Shown here piece by piece: positions 1-7,834 of a stretch of 64,000 bases of DNA. The notes below the pieces were generated by a model that worked only from the letters and a program-made list of their open reading frames with translations, ran no database searches and had not been told where the DNA came from. The stretch is taken from contig JANYCZ010000068.1 in the NCBI GenBank assembly GCA_025360015.1, positions 186,001 through 250,000 on the forward strand. Reading direction: 5' to 3'. The stretch is from Verrucomicrobiota bacterium. GTDB lineage: Bacteria > Verrucomicrobiota > Verrucomicrobiia > Verrucomicrobiales > Verrucomicrobiaceae. The translations under genes and the position numbers were made by a program. How positions within the stretch are numbered: position 1 is the stretch's first letter; every line of letters begins with the position of its first letter.

Positions 1-391
1 GGATGAGGCTCATCAACTCGCTGCGCTTGGCTGGGGTGAAGACATCTGGCATGGAGACGCTCGGTTGGGCTGGGCAGAAGAGTTGTAAACTGAAAACTGA
101 AAACCCAGGCATCCAAGCTGAGCTTCCAGTGACGCGCTTTTGCGATTCATTTCCCCGTGGTGGGTACGCTCATGGGTCGCGGTCTTTGCCGTTTTGTGTT
201 CGACGCAGCGGAAGAAATGTCGTGGCGGTGGATGCACCTCGCGCGAGAGAGTCCTCCTCTGAAACGTCCGGAACGTTCCACGATGGGGGGGAAGGCTAAG
301 CCGTTGCGCGTGCGCTGCAAGGTCTTCGTACGCAGGGCGTTGTCCGGCGGCCATTCAGTCCGCGATGGGGAATGGTGGTTGGGGGGTAGTT

Positions 392-468
392 GCTGGATGC
401 TGGATGCTGGATGCTGGATGCTGGATGTTGGATGTTGGATGTTGGATGTTGGATGTTGGATGTTGGAT
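392..468. repeat. Heptamer tandem array, 11 units
   Basis: Eleven perfect 7-base units in tandem: five GCTGGAT (392-426) followed by six GTTGGAT (427-468). The switch from one variant to the other after unit five suggests that the two blocks expanded separately by slippage. Because 7 is not a multiple of 3, all three frames read through the array as a repeated seven-residue peptide, which creates spurious open frames. It is likely to vary in copy number between strains. Confidence 0.95.
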
Positions 469-681
469 ATGGGGCGGCAGGCGGGGCAGGTTCATCCTTT
501 GCAGTCCTGCCACAGAGAATGGGAAATGCCTCGACTACTTTCGGAGGTGCTGGGCTGCGGCGGGGCGTGCCGATGTTTGAAAACCTGCTTTTGACGCTGA
601 CGTTGTCACGTTTGGGCGTCGCGGCGTTTTGTGTCACCGCTGCGTGGTTCCACGAAATTTGGGAGACGGGGTGATGCGGTT

Positions 682-876
682 CCGGGGGCTGACGCCCCCG
701 GCTACGATTGTGCCAGCCCTCCGGGCTTTCGGAGGGAGACGCATGGGCGCATGGACGAAGTGGTGATCTCCCGCACCCCTTCAGGGTGCGAGCTTCGGGG
801 GAAAAGGGCGCGTGGTGGGGTGACCCAGGCTTGCTGCGCTCCGCCCTGGGCTGAGTCCGGCGGCCCTTCAGGCCGC
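682..876. repeat. Cluster of short perfect hairpins
   Basis: Four inverted repeats follow each other: 682-689/694-701 (8-bp stem, loop TGAC), 717-723/730-736 (7-bp stem), 773-778/784-789 (6-bp stem) and 860-865/871-876 (6-bp stem, loop CTTCA). The stems are nearly all G and C and lack a following T-run, so they are unlike intrinsic terminators. They look like dispersed REP-like intergenic elements. Confidence 0.7.
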
Positions 877-891
877 GATGGGGGGGGAAGA

Positions 892-926
892 ATTTATGAT
901 TTATGATTTATGATTTTTGATTTCGG
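892..926. repeat. AT-rich heptamer tandem array
   Basis: Three perfect ATTTATG units (892-912) are followed by two degenerate units, ATTTTTG (913-919) and ATTTCGG (920-926). It is a second array with a 7-base period, of quite different sequence, about 420 bases from the first. Confidence 0.85.
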
Positions 927-966
927 AGAGGGGCGCGGTGTCGGGCGCGAGGCGGAGGCTTGAGGC

Positions 967-998
967 GGCGGCTTGGGGACAAGCCGCCCTACCAGCGG
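967..998. repeat. 32-base hairpin repeat, copy 1
   Basis: A 9-bp perfect stem, GGCGGCTTG/CAAGCCGCC (967-975 with 980-988), has a GGGA loop and is followed by CCTACCAGCGG-type sequence. The same 32-base unit recurs at 1187-1218 with two base differences. Confidence 0.85.
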
Positions 999-1186
999 TG
1001 GGCATGCGCGGGGCTTGGCGTGAGGCGGAGCGTGGAGGGATCAAGATGATCCCTCTCCTGGCCGGGCCACGTCTTCTGCTTTCCGCATTCCAAGGACGGC
1101 GCACGTTTTTGAATGCCTGCGGCACCGCAGACCCGAAATTTGAGACCCGACACAGCGGTTCCCTACCAAGGCTGCGGGAGGGGGAC

Positions 1187-1218
1187 GGCGGCTTGAGGAC
1201 AAGCCGCCCTACCTGCGG
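1187..1218. repeat. 32-base hairpin repeat, copy 2
   Basis: Second copy of the unit at 967-998, in the same orientation, with the same 9-bp stem (1187-1195 with 1200-1208) and an AGGA loop. It ends eight bases from the stop codon of the leftward LysM gene and could serve as a 3'-end structure for that transcript, although no T-run follows. Confidence 0.85.
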
Positions 1219-1225
1219 AGGGCGG

Positions 1226-2602
1226 TTAGCGGCTGCTGACGGAGACGGCGCCCATGGCGGGGACCATGATTTCGTCGCCGGCTTTGAGGGTGGAGCCGGG
1301 GGCGAGGCGGTTCATTTCGCGGATCTGATCTGGGGTGGTGGTGAACTGGGTGGCGATGCCTTCGATGGTGTCGGAGCGATCGACGCGGTAGGCGAGGATG
1401 CCGCGGTGGGAGTCGGAGGTGTCGGGGGCTTTGGGCGCGGCGGGGGAAGGGGGCTGCGGGATGGCGGCCATGGGGGGTGGGGCGGAAGCAGGAGCGAACC
1501 CGGCGGCGGGCGGGGGTGGGGCACCGGGGACGCCGTAGCCGGGGAGGGGGATGGTGTCTGAGGATTCGGCGCGTGGGGCTCGGGCTTTGGCTTGGACTTG
1601 AGTTTTGGAGGCGACGGTGACGGTGGTGGTGCGGCCGGGGATTTTGAGGCGCTGGCCGACGACGATTTTGTTGGCGTCTTTGATCTTGTTGGCGGTGGCA
1701 AGGGTGACGGGGGTGATCTTGTGCTTGAGGGCGATGGCTTTGAGGCTGTCGCCTTTTTTTACGGTGTAGTAGAGCGGAGAGCTGATCACTTTCGTCACGG
1801 TGACGGGTCCTGATGCAGGCGGAGGGCTGCTGTAGGGGGTGGATGGGGTGTAGCTGACCTGAGTGGTGGGCGGCGAGGCGCTGAGGCGATGGGGGGAGGG
1901 GATGAGGAGGGTCTGGCCGACGTGGACTTCGTCCTCGGTCATGCGGTTGAGCTGCTGGATCTCGCCGACGCTGACGCGGTGGGTGGAGGCGATGCGCCAG
2001 AGGGTGTCCCCGGGGCGGGAGATGTAGGTGGTGTGTGCGGCGAGGTCGGTGCCGCCATCGTAGCGCGTGGTGCTTTTGCCGCCGCGCTTGATGGTGCTGA
2101 TGTCGCGCTCGAGGTCGCCAATGCGGAGGTTTTGGACGTGGTCGCTCTCACGGACTTTGGCGACCTGGCTGCTCAAGTCGCCGGTGGGGCCATAGACCTT
2201 GGGCGGAGGCGGGGGGCCTGCGGCGGGCTTTTTCGCGGGGGTCGGCTTGGCGCTGGATTTGCTGGCGGCCTTGCCATTGCTGACGGGCTTGAGGGGGGAA
2301 GATTTGGGCGCATGCGCCTTCGGTGGCGCACCGTAACCCGGCGGCGGGTAGGTGTAGCCGGCAGGGGGCGGATACGTGGAAGGGTATTGCGGGTGGGTGA
2401 CCGGGGCCTGGATCGCTGCGGCGGACTGGCGAGTGGCGCGGGTGGGGGGCTGCTGAAGCCCGGCGCCGGGGGCTGGATAACCCGGCGGGGGTTGCAGCGT
2501 GTAGGGCTGAGCGGGCTGGGCGGAGAGGGGCAATGCGGAAGCGATTCCCCAGGCAAGGAAGAGAGAACTCAGCGTACGGGAGGCAGGGCAAGAGGTCTTC
2601 AT
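1226..2602 (-). CDS. Secreted triple-LysM peptidoglycan-binding protein
   Basis: A 458-residue exported protein likely to bind peptidoglycan in the periplasm. A signal peptide (about residues 1-29, ending near PLSAQ) leads into a long proline/alanine/lysine-rich linker (30-150). Three LysM repeats follow, at about 191-236 (YISRPGDTLWRIA...), 276-320 (YYTVKKGDSLKAIA...) and 402-447 (AYRVDRSDTIEGIA...), with further proline-rich linkers between. No catalytic domain is visible, so it is either a wall-binding adaptor or a partner for a separate hydrolase. It is transcribed divergently from a cell-wall amidase gene with only a short AT-rich gap, which fits a joint role in cell-wall turnover. The ATG at 2602 is the only start close to the promoter. 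Confidence 0.88.
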   Translation of the reverse strand: MKTSCPASRTLSSLFLAWGIASALPLSAQPAQPYTLQPPPGYPAPGAGLQQPPTRATRQSAAAIQAPVTHPQYPSTYPPPAGYTYPPPGYGAPPKAHAPKSSPLKPVSNGKAASKSSAKPTPAKKPAAGPPPPPKVYGPTGDLSSQVAKVRESDHVQNLRIGDLERDISTIKRGGKSTTRYDGGTDLAAHTTYISRPGDTLWRIASTHRVSVGEIQQLNRMTEDEVHVGQTLLIPSPHRLSASPPTTQVSYTPSTPYSSPPPASGPVTVTKVISSPLYYTVKKGDSLKAIALKHKITPVTLATANKIKDANKIVVGQRLKIPGRTTTVTVASKTQVQAKARAPRAESSDTIPLPGYGVPGAPPPPAAGFAPASAPPPMAAIPQPPSPAAPKAPDTSDSHRGILAYRVDRSDTIEGIATQFTTTPDQIREMNRLAPGSTLKAGDEIMVPAMGAVSVSSR

Positions 2603-2610
2603 ATATGGCT

Positions 2611-2639
2611 ATTATAGAAATATTTGTTTGTTAATTCAA
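2611..2639 (-). promoter_or_regulatory. Near-consensus sigma-70-type promoter for the LysM gene
   Basis: On the minus strand, TTGAAT (2634-2639) and a perfect TATAAT (2611-2616) are separated by exactly 17 bases. The expected transcription start, about seven bases past the -10, falls at about 2604, next to the ATG at 2602. The mRNA would therefore be leaderless or carry only two or three leader bases. Confidence 0.7.
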
Positions 2640-2668
2640 ATAAATATTTTACATATCCGAATATATTT

Positions 2669-3418
2669 TTGAAATTTCGCCGGTTCACTGTCCTGAGTCT
2701 GCAAACCGTGGTCGCTTTTGCGGCTCTGGGTGGCAGCGCTTTTTCTCTTGTCTGGCTGGAGCAGCGGCAGGCGGCGGTGGCTCTGCCCAAGGAGTCGTTG
2801 TGGGATGAGGTGGCCCCGCTGGTGGTGGTGGATGCGGGGCATGGCGGGCATGATGGGGGCGCGGTGGCCAATGGGGTGACTGAAAAAAATCTCAGTCTCG
2901 ACATCGCCAACCGGTTGAAAAAGGAACTCGAGGCTACGGGTCTGCGCGTGCTGATGACACGCCGTGGCGACAGTTTCCTCTCGCTGGATGAGAGGGCGGC
3001 TCTGGCGGGCGCGCATGAGGCCGACGCCTTTGTCAGCGTGCACCTCAACACGGATGGCGAGGGCAGCGCGGCTGAGGGGATTGAAACGTATTTTGCTGAG
3101 ACCAAGTCTTTGTCTGCCCGGCAGCGGCCTGGAATGGGGGAGGGTGCTGACTTTGCCGCCGTGGTGCAGCGTCTGGTTTGCGGCAGCACGCAGGCGGAGA
3201 ATCGCGGGATCAAGGCGCGTGACTACGCGGTGGTGGCGCGGGCTGCGTGCCCTGCGGTGCTGGTGGAGTGTGGGTTCATCACCAGCGCCCGTGAGTCGGT
3301 GCGGCTGAAGCAGGCCGGGTATCGGGATCAAGTGGCGAGTGGCATCGCGAGGGGGGTGGTGCTGTTTTTGCAGACGCGGGTGGCCACACCTGCCGTGATC
3401 GCTGCGGTGGCGAAATAA
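2669..3418 (+). CDS. N-acetylmuramoyl-L-alanine amidase (Amidase_3)
   Basis: Zinc-dependent amidase that cuts between N-acetylmuramic acid and the stem peptide of peptidoglycan. A signal or membrane anchor (KFRR followed by a hydrophobic run, about residues 2-30) precedes the catalytic domain. The Amidase_3 metal and catalytic residues are all visible: His in VDAGHGG, Glu in TEKNL, His in SVHLN and Glu in VLVECGF. The length (249 residues) suits a single-domain enzyme. The frame contains no ATG near its start. It opens at a TTG at 2624, but the first 15 codons from there are AT-rich and unlike the rest, so I prefer the TTG at 2669, which directly precedes the basic N-terminus of the anchor. 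Its divergent neighbour is the LysM protein. Confidence 0.88.
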   Translation: MKFRRFTVLSLQTVVAFAALGGSAFSLVWLEQRQAAVALPKESLWDEVAPLVVVDAGHGGHDGGAVANGVTEKNLSLDIANRLKKELEATGLRVLMTRRGDSFLSLDERAALAGAHEADAFVSVHLNTDGEGSAAEGIETYFAETKSLSARQRPGMGEGADFAAVVQRLVCGSTQAENRGIKARDYAVVARAACPAVLVECGFITSARESVRLKQAGYRDQVASGIARGVVLFLQTRVATPAVIAAVAK

Positions 3419-3480
3419 ATCTACGGGACAAACGGCTGCTTTCCGGTGTAGATCAGCGGGTCTTGTCTGACTCTCACGCC

Positions 3481-4230
3481 ATGCCTGTCTCGAATGCGCG
3501 CTACGCACTTTATGTGCTGGTGCTGTTTGCGCTGGCTGCGGCGGGTTTCTATGGGGTGTTTTCGGCGGTGGCGTATCCGTGGAACTGGAGCGGGGTGTGG
3601 GAGTATCGTGCGCAGTTTGCGTATGGCTGGCTGGCCACGATGGGGCTCTCGCTGGTGGCGATGGTGGTGAGCATTGCGTTTGGCTTTCTGCTGATGCTGG
3701 GGCGGCGTGCGGCGTGGCTGCCGGTGCGGATGTTTTGCGGCAGCGTGGTCGAAGTGGTGCGGGGATCGCCGCTGCTGGTGCAGCTGCTCATTGGGCACTA
3801 CATCATCGCGCAGGCGCTGAACATCGACCAGCCGCTGTTTACGGGCATCATTCTGCTGGGGTGTTTTGAGGGGGCGTATCTAGCGGAGATTTTCCGGGGG
3901 GCGGTGGAGAGCATCAGCGCCTCGCAGCTTGAGGCGGCGCGTGCGGTGGGATTTAGCAAGGCGCAAACGTACCGGTTTGTCATCATTCCGCAGGCGCTGC
4001 GGCGGGCGCTGCCTGGTACGACGGGGCAGCTGGTTTCGCTGATCAAAGACTCGTCGCTGCTGTCAGTCATTGGCATCGAGGAACTGGTGCAGAAGGTCAA
4101 GATCATGAATGCGGCCAATTTTGCGCCGCTGGAGGGCTATTTGCCGCTGGCGCTGGCTTATCTAGTGGTGACGCTGCCGCTTTCGCACCTGGCGCGGCGT
4201 TTGGAAGGGAGGTTTGCGTATGAAACTTGA
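3481..4230 (+). CDS. Polar amino-acid ABC transporter permease
   Basis: Inner-membrane permease of the HisM/GlnP type, about 249 residues, with a hydrophobic N-terminal helix, several further membrane segments and the cytoplasmic EAA loop (EAARAVGFSKAQTYRFVIIP) that docks on the ATPase. PGTTGQLVSLIKDSSL is also typical of the family. The frame can start at a TTG (3463), but the ATG at 3481 fits the membrane topology better. The gene overlaps the ATPase gene by 11 bases, so the two are translationally coupled. No solute-binding protein gene is adjacent, and the substrate cannot be named beyond the polar amino-acid family. Confidence 0.9.
   Translation: MPVSNARYALYVLVLFALAAAGFYGVFSAVAYPWNWSGVWEYRAQFAYGWLATMGLSLVAMVVSIAFGFLLMLGRRAAWLPVRMFCGSVVEVVRGSPLLVQLLIGHYIIAQALNIDQPLFTGIILLGCFEGAYLAEIFRGAVESISASQLEAARAVGFSKAQTYRFVIIPQALRRALPGTTGQLVSLIKDSSLLSVIGIEELVQKVKIMNAANFAPLEGYLPLALAYLVVTLPLSHLARRLEGRFAYET
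4206..4212 (+). promoter_or_regulatory. Strong Shine-Dalgarno for the ATPase gene
   Basis: AGGGAGG lies seven bases before the ATG at 4220, inside the permease coding sequence. It decides for that ATG rather than the TTG six bases upstream. It stands out because most genes in this window lack a clear Shine-Dalgarno. Confidence 0.75.
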
Positions 4231-4957
4231 AACGCATGCGGTGACGAAGCGGTATGGCGCGCATGCGGCGCTGGATGGTGCCACTTTGACCACGGGCGGC
4301 GAAGCGCGTGTGATCGCGCTGCTGGGGCCTTCGGGAGGTGGGAAGTCCACGCTGCTGCGCGTGCTGGGCAGCCTGCTGGTGCCGGATGAGGGGCATGTGA
4401 GCATCGATACCCGCACGCTGCCGCACGATGAAGAGGGCGCGCTGCTTGAGAGGCGTGGCAACGGGTTCGTTTTCCAGGGGTACAATCTTTTTCCGCATCT
4501 CACGGCGCTGCAAAACATCACGCTGCCGCTGCGGGAGGTGCATGGCATGGGTGAAGAGCAGGCCACGCAGCGTGCGCTGGAACTGCTGCATCGACTTGGC
4601 CTTGCGGGGCATGAGTACAAGCGGCCGAGCCAGCTTTCCGGTGGTCAGCAGCAGCGCGCTGCCATTGCACGGGCGCTGGCACCGAAGCCGCGCCTGCTGC
4701 TGCTTGATGAGCCGACATCAGCGCTTGATCCGGTGATGACGGGGGAGGTGCTGGATGTGATCCGTGAACTGGCGGAAGCGGGGCAGAGCATCATCCTGGC
4801 GACGCATGAGATCAGCTTTGCGCGCAAAGTGGCGGACTGGGTGGTCTTCCTCGTGGCGGGGAAGGTGCAGGAGTCGTCCACGGCGGTGGATTTTTTCACG
4901 CGGCCGCAGACTGAACTGGCGAGGCAGTATCTGGAAGGATTGTCGAAGTATCGCTGA
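4220..4957 (+). CDS. Polar amino-acid ABC transporter ATP-binding protein
   Basis: Cytoplasmic ATPase of about 245 residues that powers the permease encoded just upstream. Walker A (GPSGGGKST), Q-loop (FVFQGYNLFPHLT), ABC signature (LSGGQQQR), Walker B with D-loop (LLLLDEPTSALDP) and switch histidine (ATHEISFA) are all present and intact. The order and spacing match GlnQ/HisP-type subunits. The 11-base overlap with the permease gene and the Shine-Dalgarno support one transcript. The matching periplasmic binding protein must be encoded elsewhere. Confidence 0.93.
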   Translation: MKLETHAVTKRYGAHAALDGATLTTGGEARVIALLGPSGGGKSTLLRVLGSLLVPDEGHVSIDTRTLPHDEEGALLERRGNGFVFQGYNLFPHLTALQNITLPLREVHGMGEEQATQRALELLHRLGLAGHEYKRPSQLSGGQQQRAAIARALAPKPRLLLLDEPTSALDPVMTGEVLDVIRELAEAGQSIILATHEISFARKVADWVVFLVAGKVQESSTAVDFFTRPQTELARQYLEGLSKYR

Positions 4958-4990
4958 GGCACCCGACGTGCGCAGATCGCCAGCATGGGA

Positions 4991-5060
4991 ATGCCCCCTC
5001 ACCCTTACCTCTCCCCCAAGGGTGCCTGGGGCATTGCCATATCAGCGATGGGGAGAGGGG
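4991..5060. repeat. Nested inverted repeats between convergent genes
   Basis: ATGCCCC (4991-4997) pairs with GGGGCAT (5028-5034), and inside it ACCCTT (5001-5006) pairs with AAGGGT (5018-5023). An alternative stem joins CCTCTCCCC (5008-5016) with GGGGAGAGG (5050-5058). It lies between the ends of the ATPase gene and the leftward 654-residue gene, so it could end transcription from both sides, but no U-tract is present and it may just be a dispersed repeat. Confidence 0.45.
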
Positions 5061-5122
5061 ATTGGCTTTATGTCCGCGCGGTATTATGAGCCCCTGAGGC
5101 TATAAGATAATTCAACAGGCGA

Positions 5123-7087
5123 CTAGTTGTTGAGCGCTGAGGTCGGTTCGGGATTGGTGGTCGGTGGCTCGTCGCCATTTTTGACCAGTTCGACGAGGCG
5201 TTTGATGCCGTCACGGGCCATCTCGCTGAGGGGGTGCATGCTTTTGGCTTTCAAGTACCAGGCGAGGGCGGAGCCGACCTGCTGCTTTTCCTCCTGCTGG
5301 CGGGCATTTTCGATGGCGGTGACGAACTCGCTGGCCTTCACGCCGAGGTCTGCGCGCAGTTTGCTGAGCACGGGATCGTCGGGGTAGAGCTTGGATTCTT
5401 TCTCGACTTTTTCCCAGGCAGCGGGTGGGCTGCTGGCGGCCATTTCCTTGGCACCGCCGAGGATGAGTTCGAGGCGGCCCATGTCTTTGAGGACTTTTTC
5501 GAGCTGCTGCTTGCGGGTGAGGTCATCGGCCACGGCGGCGATGAAGGGGGCCTGGTTTTCGAAGATCTGGCGGTAGTTGCGCTGGCTGAGGAGGCGGTCG
5601 AATTCCATGAGCGCCTGGGACTTCATGTCGGTGGACTGCATCATGTGCTCGCTGAGCTGGGTGACGCGCGGGTTGGTGGGCCAGATTTCTGCGGCGGCCT
5701 TCATTTCCTTTTCGACGGTCACGGCATCCTTGCTGCCCATGGCCGCGTTGGCGTTGTTCACATGGAGGTTGCTCATGGTTTTGGCCGTTTGAATGGCGGC
5801 CAGCGGCTTGGCGTATTCAAAGTCGTCGGAGGCAGAACGCAGCTCCATGACGACGGTTTCGGCGCTGGTGTAGTCGCGCATTTCCAGGAAGGAGAGGAGC
5901 TTGTTTTTCTTGCGCACGAAATCCAGCACCTTGGTCTTTTCAGACATGGGCAGGCGGCGGACGCGAGGCAGGTATTCGCCGACGGCAAAGGCTTCGAGCA
6001 GGCGGTTGCCGGCGCTGTCGGTATCGCGGCGGGCGACGAGGTTTTCAAAGGAGACGAGAGATTCATCTACACTGCGGATGGCCTCCAGAGAGAGGCCGTC
6101 GATCATGCTGACGGTGGGCGGGACGCCGAAGCTGCTGGAGAGGAGCTTTTGCACATCGCTGTTCTTGTCGAGCTGGAGGATGCTTTCGCCATCGCGGAAG
6201 AGATTGGGATAAAAACGGCAGGCGATGACGGCGTGCTCAAAGCGGCGCTGCATGAACATCTGAATGATGAGGGCCTGGAACTGGATCTTGCTGGTGACTT
6301 CGGAGAGGCCCATGGCGGCCTCGTTCAATTTGGCGCGAGCTTCAATTTCAGCGATGCCTTTGATGTAGCCGGAGGTGCGGCCGACGGTGGCGCTGTTGGT
6401 CTGCTGCTGCTGCTGGGTGTTTTGCTGCTGGCCGTTTTTAGAGGCGGGGCCGCTGGTTTTGGCCAGGGGAGTGCTGTTCAAGCCCATCTCGGAGTTCCAT
6501 TCCAGCTGCCTGCGGCGCTCCATCATGGCGGTGTTTGCCAGCTTGCGTTCGTTCACGCGTTTCTGGGAGGTCCACACATCCCAGATGGCGTTGGCGACGG
6601 CATTGCAGAGGCCGCCGTCGATTTTTGCGGCACCGGCCTCCGGCAGCATGGCAAAGGCTCGCATGACCTCCGGCCCGCGAGCCTGCGCCTTGGTGACGGG
6701 ATCAGGCGCCTGCTTGTGGGTGGGGGCCAGGAGTTCCATGATCTGCGCCATGAGATCGCGGTAGGCCTGGTCTTCAGGGCCGTTGGCCTCGGGCGTGGTG
6801 AGATAGGTCTCAAACCGGGAGCGCATGAGGCGGTTGTTGGTCACATTCCAGAGCTTGCCATTGAAGGCGACGTTCTCTGAACCGGGGTCGCCCATGGGCA
6901 TGTTGCCGAGGCCGGTCTGTGTGTCTGTCTGCCTGTCTGAGGCGCTGCCGGGCGCCATGTTGTAATTGTTGTTGGAGTTGGTGGTGGTGGCGGGCGGCGG
7001 GCCACCGGCACCGGTGGTGCCGGGCAGTACCTGGGCGCTGGCGGATGAAAGTCCGGCCAGGGCCAGGGCAAAAATGAGGCGCTTCAT
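5123..7087 (-). CDS. Secreted protein of unknown function, 654 residues
   Basis: I do not recognise this protein. It has a clear signal peptide (MKRLIFALALAGLSSASAQ), then a low-complexity segment rich in Asn, Thr, Gly and Pro (about 20-70), and a mostly alpha-helical charged body. A glutamine-rich linker sits near residue 220. The C-terminal part, with alternating helices such as GSALAWYLKAKSMHPLSEMA, resembles TPR-type helical hairpins, so a scaffold or assembly role in the periplasm is possible. It ends in an acidic/Pro-Thr tail. The gene follows the 135-residue membrane-protein gene after a 12-base gap in the same direction, so the two are probably co-transcribed. No enzyme motif is visible. 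Confidence 0.75.
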   Translation of the reverse strand: MKRLIFALALAGLSSASAQVLPGTTGAGGPPPATTTNSNNNYNMAPGSASDRQTDTQTGLGNMPMGDPGSENVAFNGKLWNVTNNRLMRSRFETYLTTPEANGPEDQAYRDLMAQIMELLAPTHKQAPDPVTKAQARGPEVMRAFAMLPEAGAAKIDGGLCNAVANAIWDVWTSQKRVNERKLANTAMMERRRQLEWNSEMGLNSTPLAKTSGPASKNGQQQNTQQQQQTNSATVGRTSGYIKGIAEIEARAKLNEAAMGLSEVTSKIQFQALIIQMFMQRRFEHAVIACRFYPNLFRDGESILQLDKNSDVQKLLSSSFGVPPTVSMIDGLSLEAIRSVDESLVSFENLVARRDTDSAGNRLLEAFAVGEYLPRVRRLPMSEKTKVLDFVRKKNKLLSFLEMRDYTSAETVVMELRSASDDFEYAKPLAAIQTAKTMSNLHVNNANAAMGSKDAVTVEKEMKAAAEIWPTNPRVTQLSEHMMQSTDMKSQALMEFDRLLSQRNYRQIFENQAPFIAAVADDLTRKQQLEKVLKDMGRLELILGGAKEMAASSPPAAWEKVEKESKLYPDDPVLSKLRADLGVKASEFVTAIENARQQEEKQQVGSALAWYLKAKSMHPLSEMARDGIKRLVELVKNGDEPPTTNPEPTSALNN

Positions 7088-7099
7088 GACGGTGTGGGT

Positions 7100-7507
7100 T
7101 TACGCTTTGATGAGTTCGAGCACTTTGAGCACGCCGGTTTCCATGACGCGTACTTTGAAAATGTAGCGCTGCCGGCGCTGGATATTGGCACCTTTGTAAT
7201 CTGGCGGCACCCAGACCGGAACGAAGGTGCCGCCCGAGCCACTGCTGATCTGCAGGCTGAAGAGACGCCCCTCGGTGCTGCGCCAGTTGTCGAGGCGGTC
7301 ATCCACGGTGCCTTCGACCTTGTATTCGTTGCCGCTGAGTGCGGTGGCGTTTTCCATGAACTCACTGGAACTGAGCTCGGTGATGCCCGTCATGGGATCA
7401 GACGTGCGATTCATCAAAAAGAAACCACCGCCGCCGACGACGGCGAGGATGGCGAGTAATCCCAGCCAGTGGGTGGGGCGAACTCCGGATTGGGCACGGC
7501 GTGACAT
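7100..7507 (-). CDS. Single-pass membrane protein with small C-terminal domain
   Basis: A 135-residue protein with a short basic N-terminus (MSRRAQSGVRPTHW), one membrane helix (about residues 15-32) and an exported C-terminal domain of about 90 residues dominated by predicted beta strands (NEYKVEGTVDDRL..., GRLFSLQISS, RYIFKVRVMETGVLKVLEL), possibly a small OB-like barrel. I know no specific family for it. The open frame extends upstream to 7693, but the ATG at 7507 gives the natural membrane-anchor N-terminus. It lies 12 bases upstream of the 654-residue secreted protein and probably shares its transcript. Confidence 0.7.
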   Translation of the reverse strand: MSRRAQSGVRPTHWLGLLAILAVVGGGGFFLMNRTSDPMTGITELSSSEFMENATALSGNEYKVEGTVDDRLDNWRSTEGRLFSLQISSGSGGTFVPVWVPPDYKGANIQRRQRYIFKVRVMETGVLKVLELIKA

Positions 7508-7609
7508 GGGCGGCTCAGGAAGATTTGGGTGGTGGGATCGGTGAAAGGCAGGCCAAAAATCGACGACAATCGCTGGCTGTCCAATCCAAGATGACACAGG
7601 TTGCCATGC

Positions 7610-7831
7610 ATGGGGGACTCCGCCAGAACCAATATCCGCACTTATCACGATTCGTTTCAAGGAATCGGCTGCCGCACGGGATGCATGGTACATCTGGCTG
7701 TGGTGGGCCTGCTCGGTGTGGCGTTTTTGGTCTGGCTGATCACCATTCGTGCCTGGGAGCTAAGCGTGACGGTGGAACTGCCAGCGGTGAAAAAAGCCGA
7801 GGCGGAGGAGGCGAGCCAGACAGCACCTTGA
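7610..7831 (+). CDS. Small single-pass membrane protein
   Basis: A frame of 73 codons with a strongly hydrophobic segment (VHLAVVGLLGVAFLVWLITI, about residues 30-49) followed by an exported, Glu/Ala-rich tail. It lies on the plus strand between two minus-strand operons, three bases from the end of the next gene. The clean membrane helix and sensible tail argue for a real gene, but the short length and the lack of a Shine-Dalgarno or known family leave it tentative. Confidence 0.5.
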   Translation: MGDSARTNIRTYHDSFQGIGCRTGCMVHLAVVGLLGVAFLVWLITIRAWELSVTVELPAVKKAEAEEASQTAP

Positions 7832-7834
7832 GGT

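Larger units (their letters stand above)
1..1225. other. Gene-free, repeat-rich intergenic region
   Basis: I see no convincing gene here. The open frames are short, overlap on both strands, lack recognisable domains and run through simple repeats. The stretch holds two heptamer tandem arrays, at least four short perfect hairpins and two copies of a 32-base hairpin unit, each listed separately. The density of GC-rich inverted repeats looks like the intergenic repeat families scattered through Verrucomicrobiota genomes. The left edge may hold the 3' flank of a gene outside the window, but nothing supports a coding call. Confidence 0.7.

Noticed and set aside
392..468. Possible CRISPR array
   Set aside because: Units are 7 bases with no spacers; it is a simple tandem repeat.
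157..594. A plus-strand frame of 145 codons
   Set aside because: It runs through the heptamer array and has no domain, no signal peptide and competing frames of equal length on both strands.
5234..6880. A 548-codon plus-strand frame opposite the 654-residue gene
   Set aside because: It is the antisense shadow of a high-GC gene with a clear signal peptide; its Gly/Val/His/Asp-rich composition is typical of such shadows.
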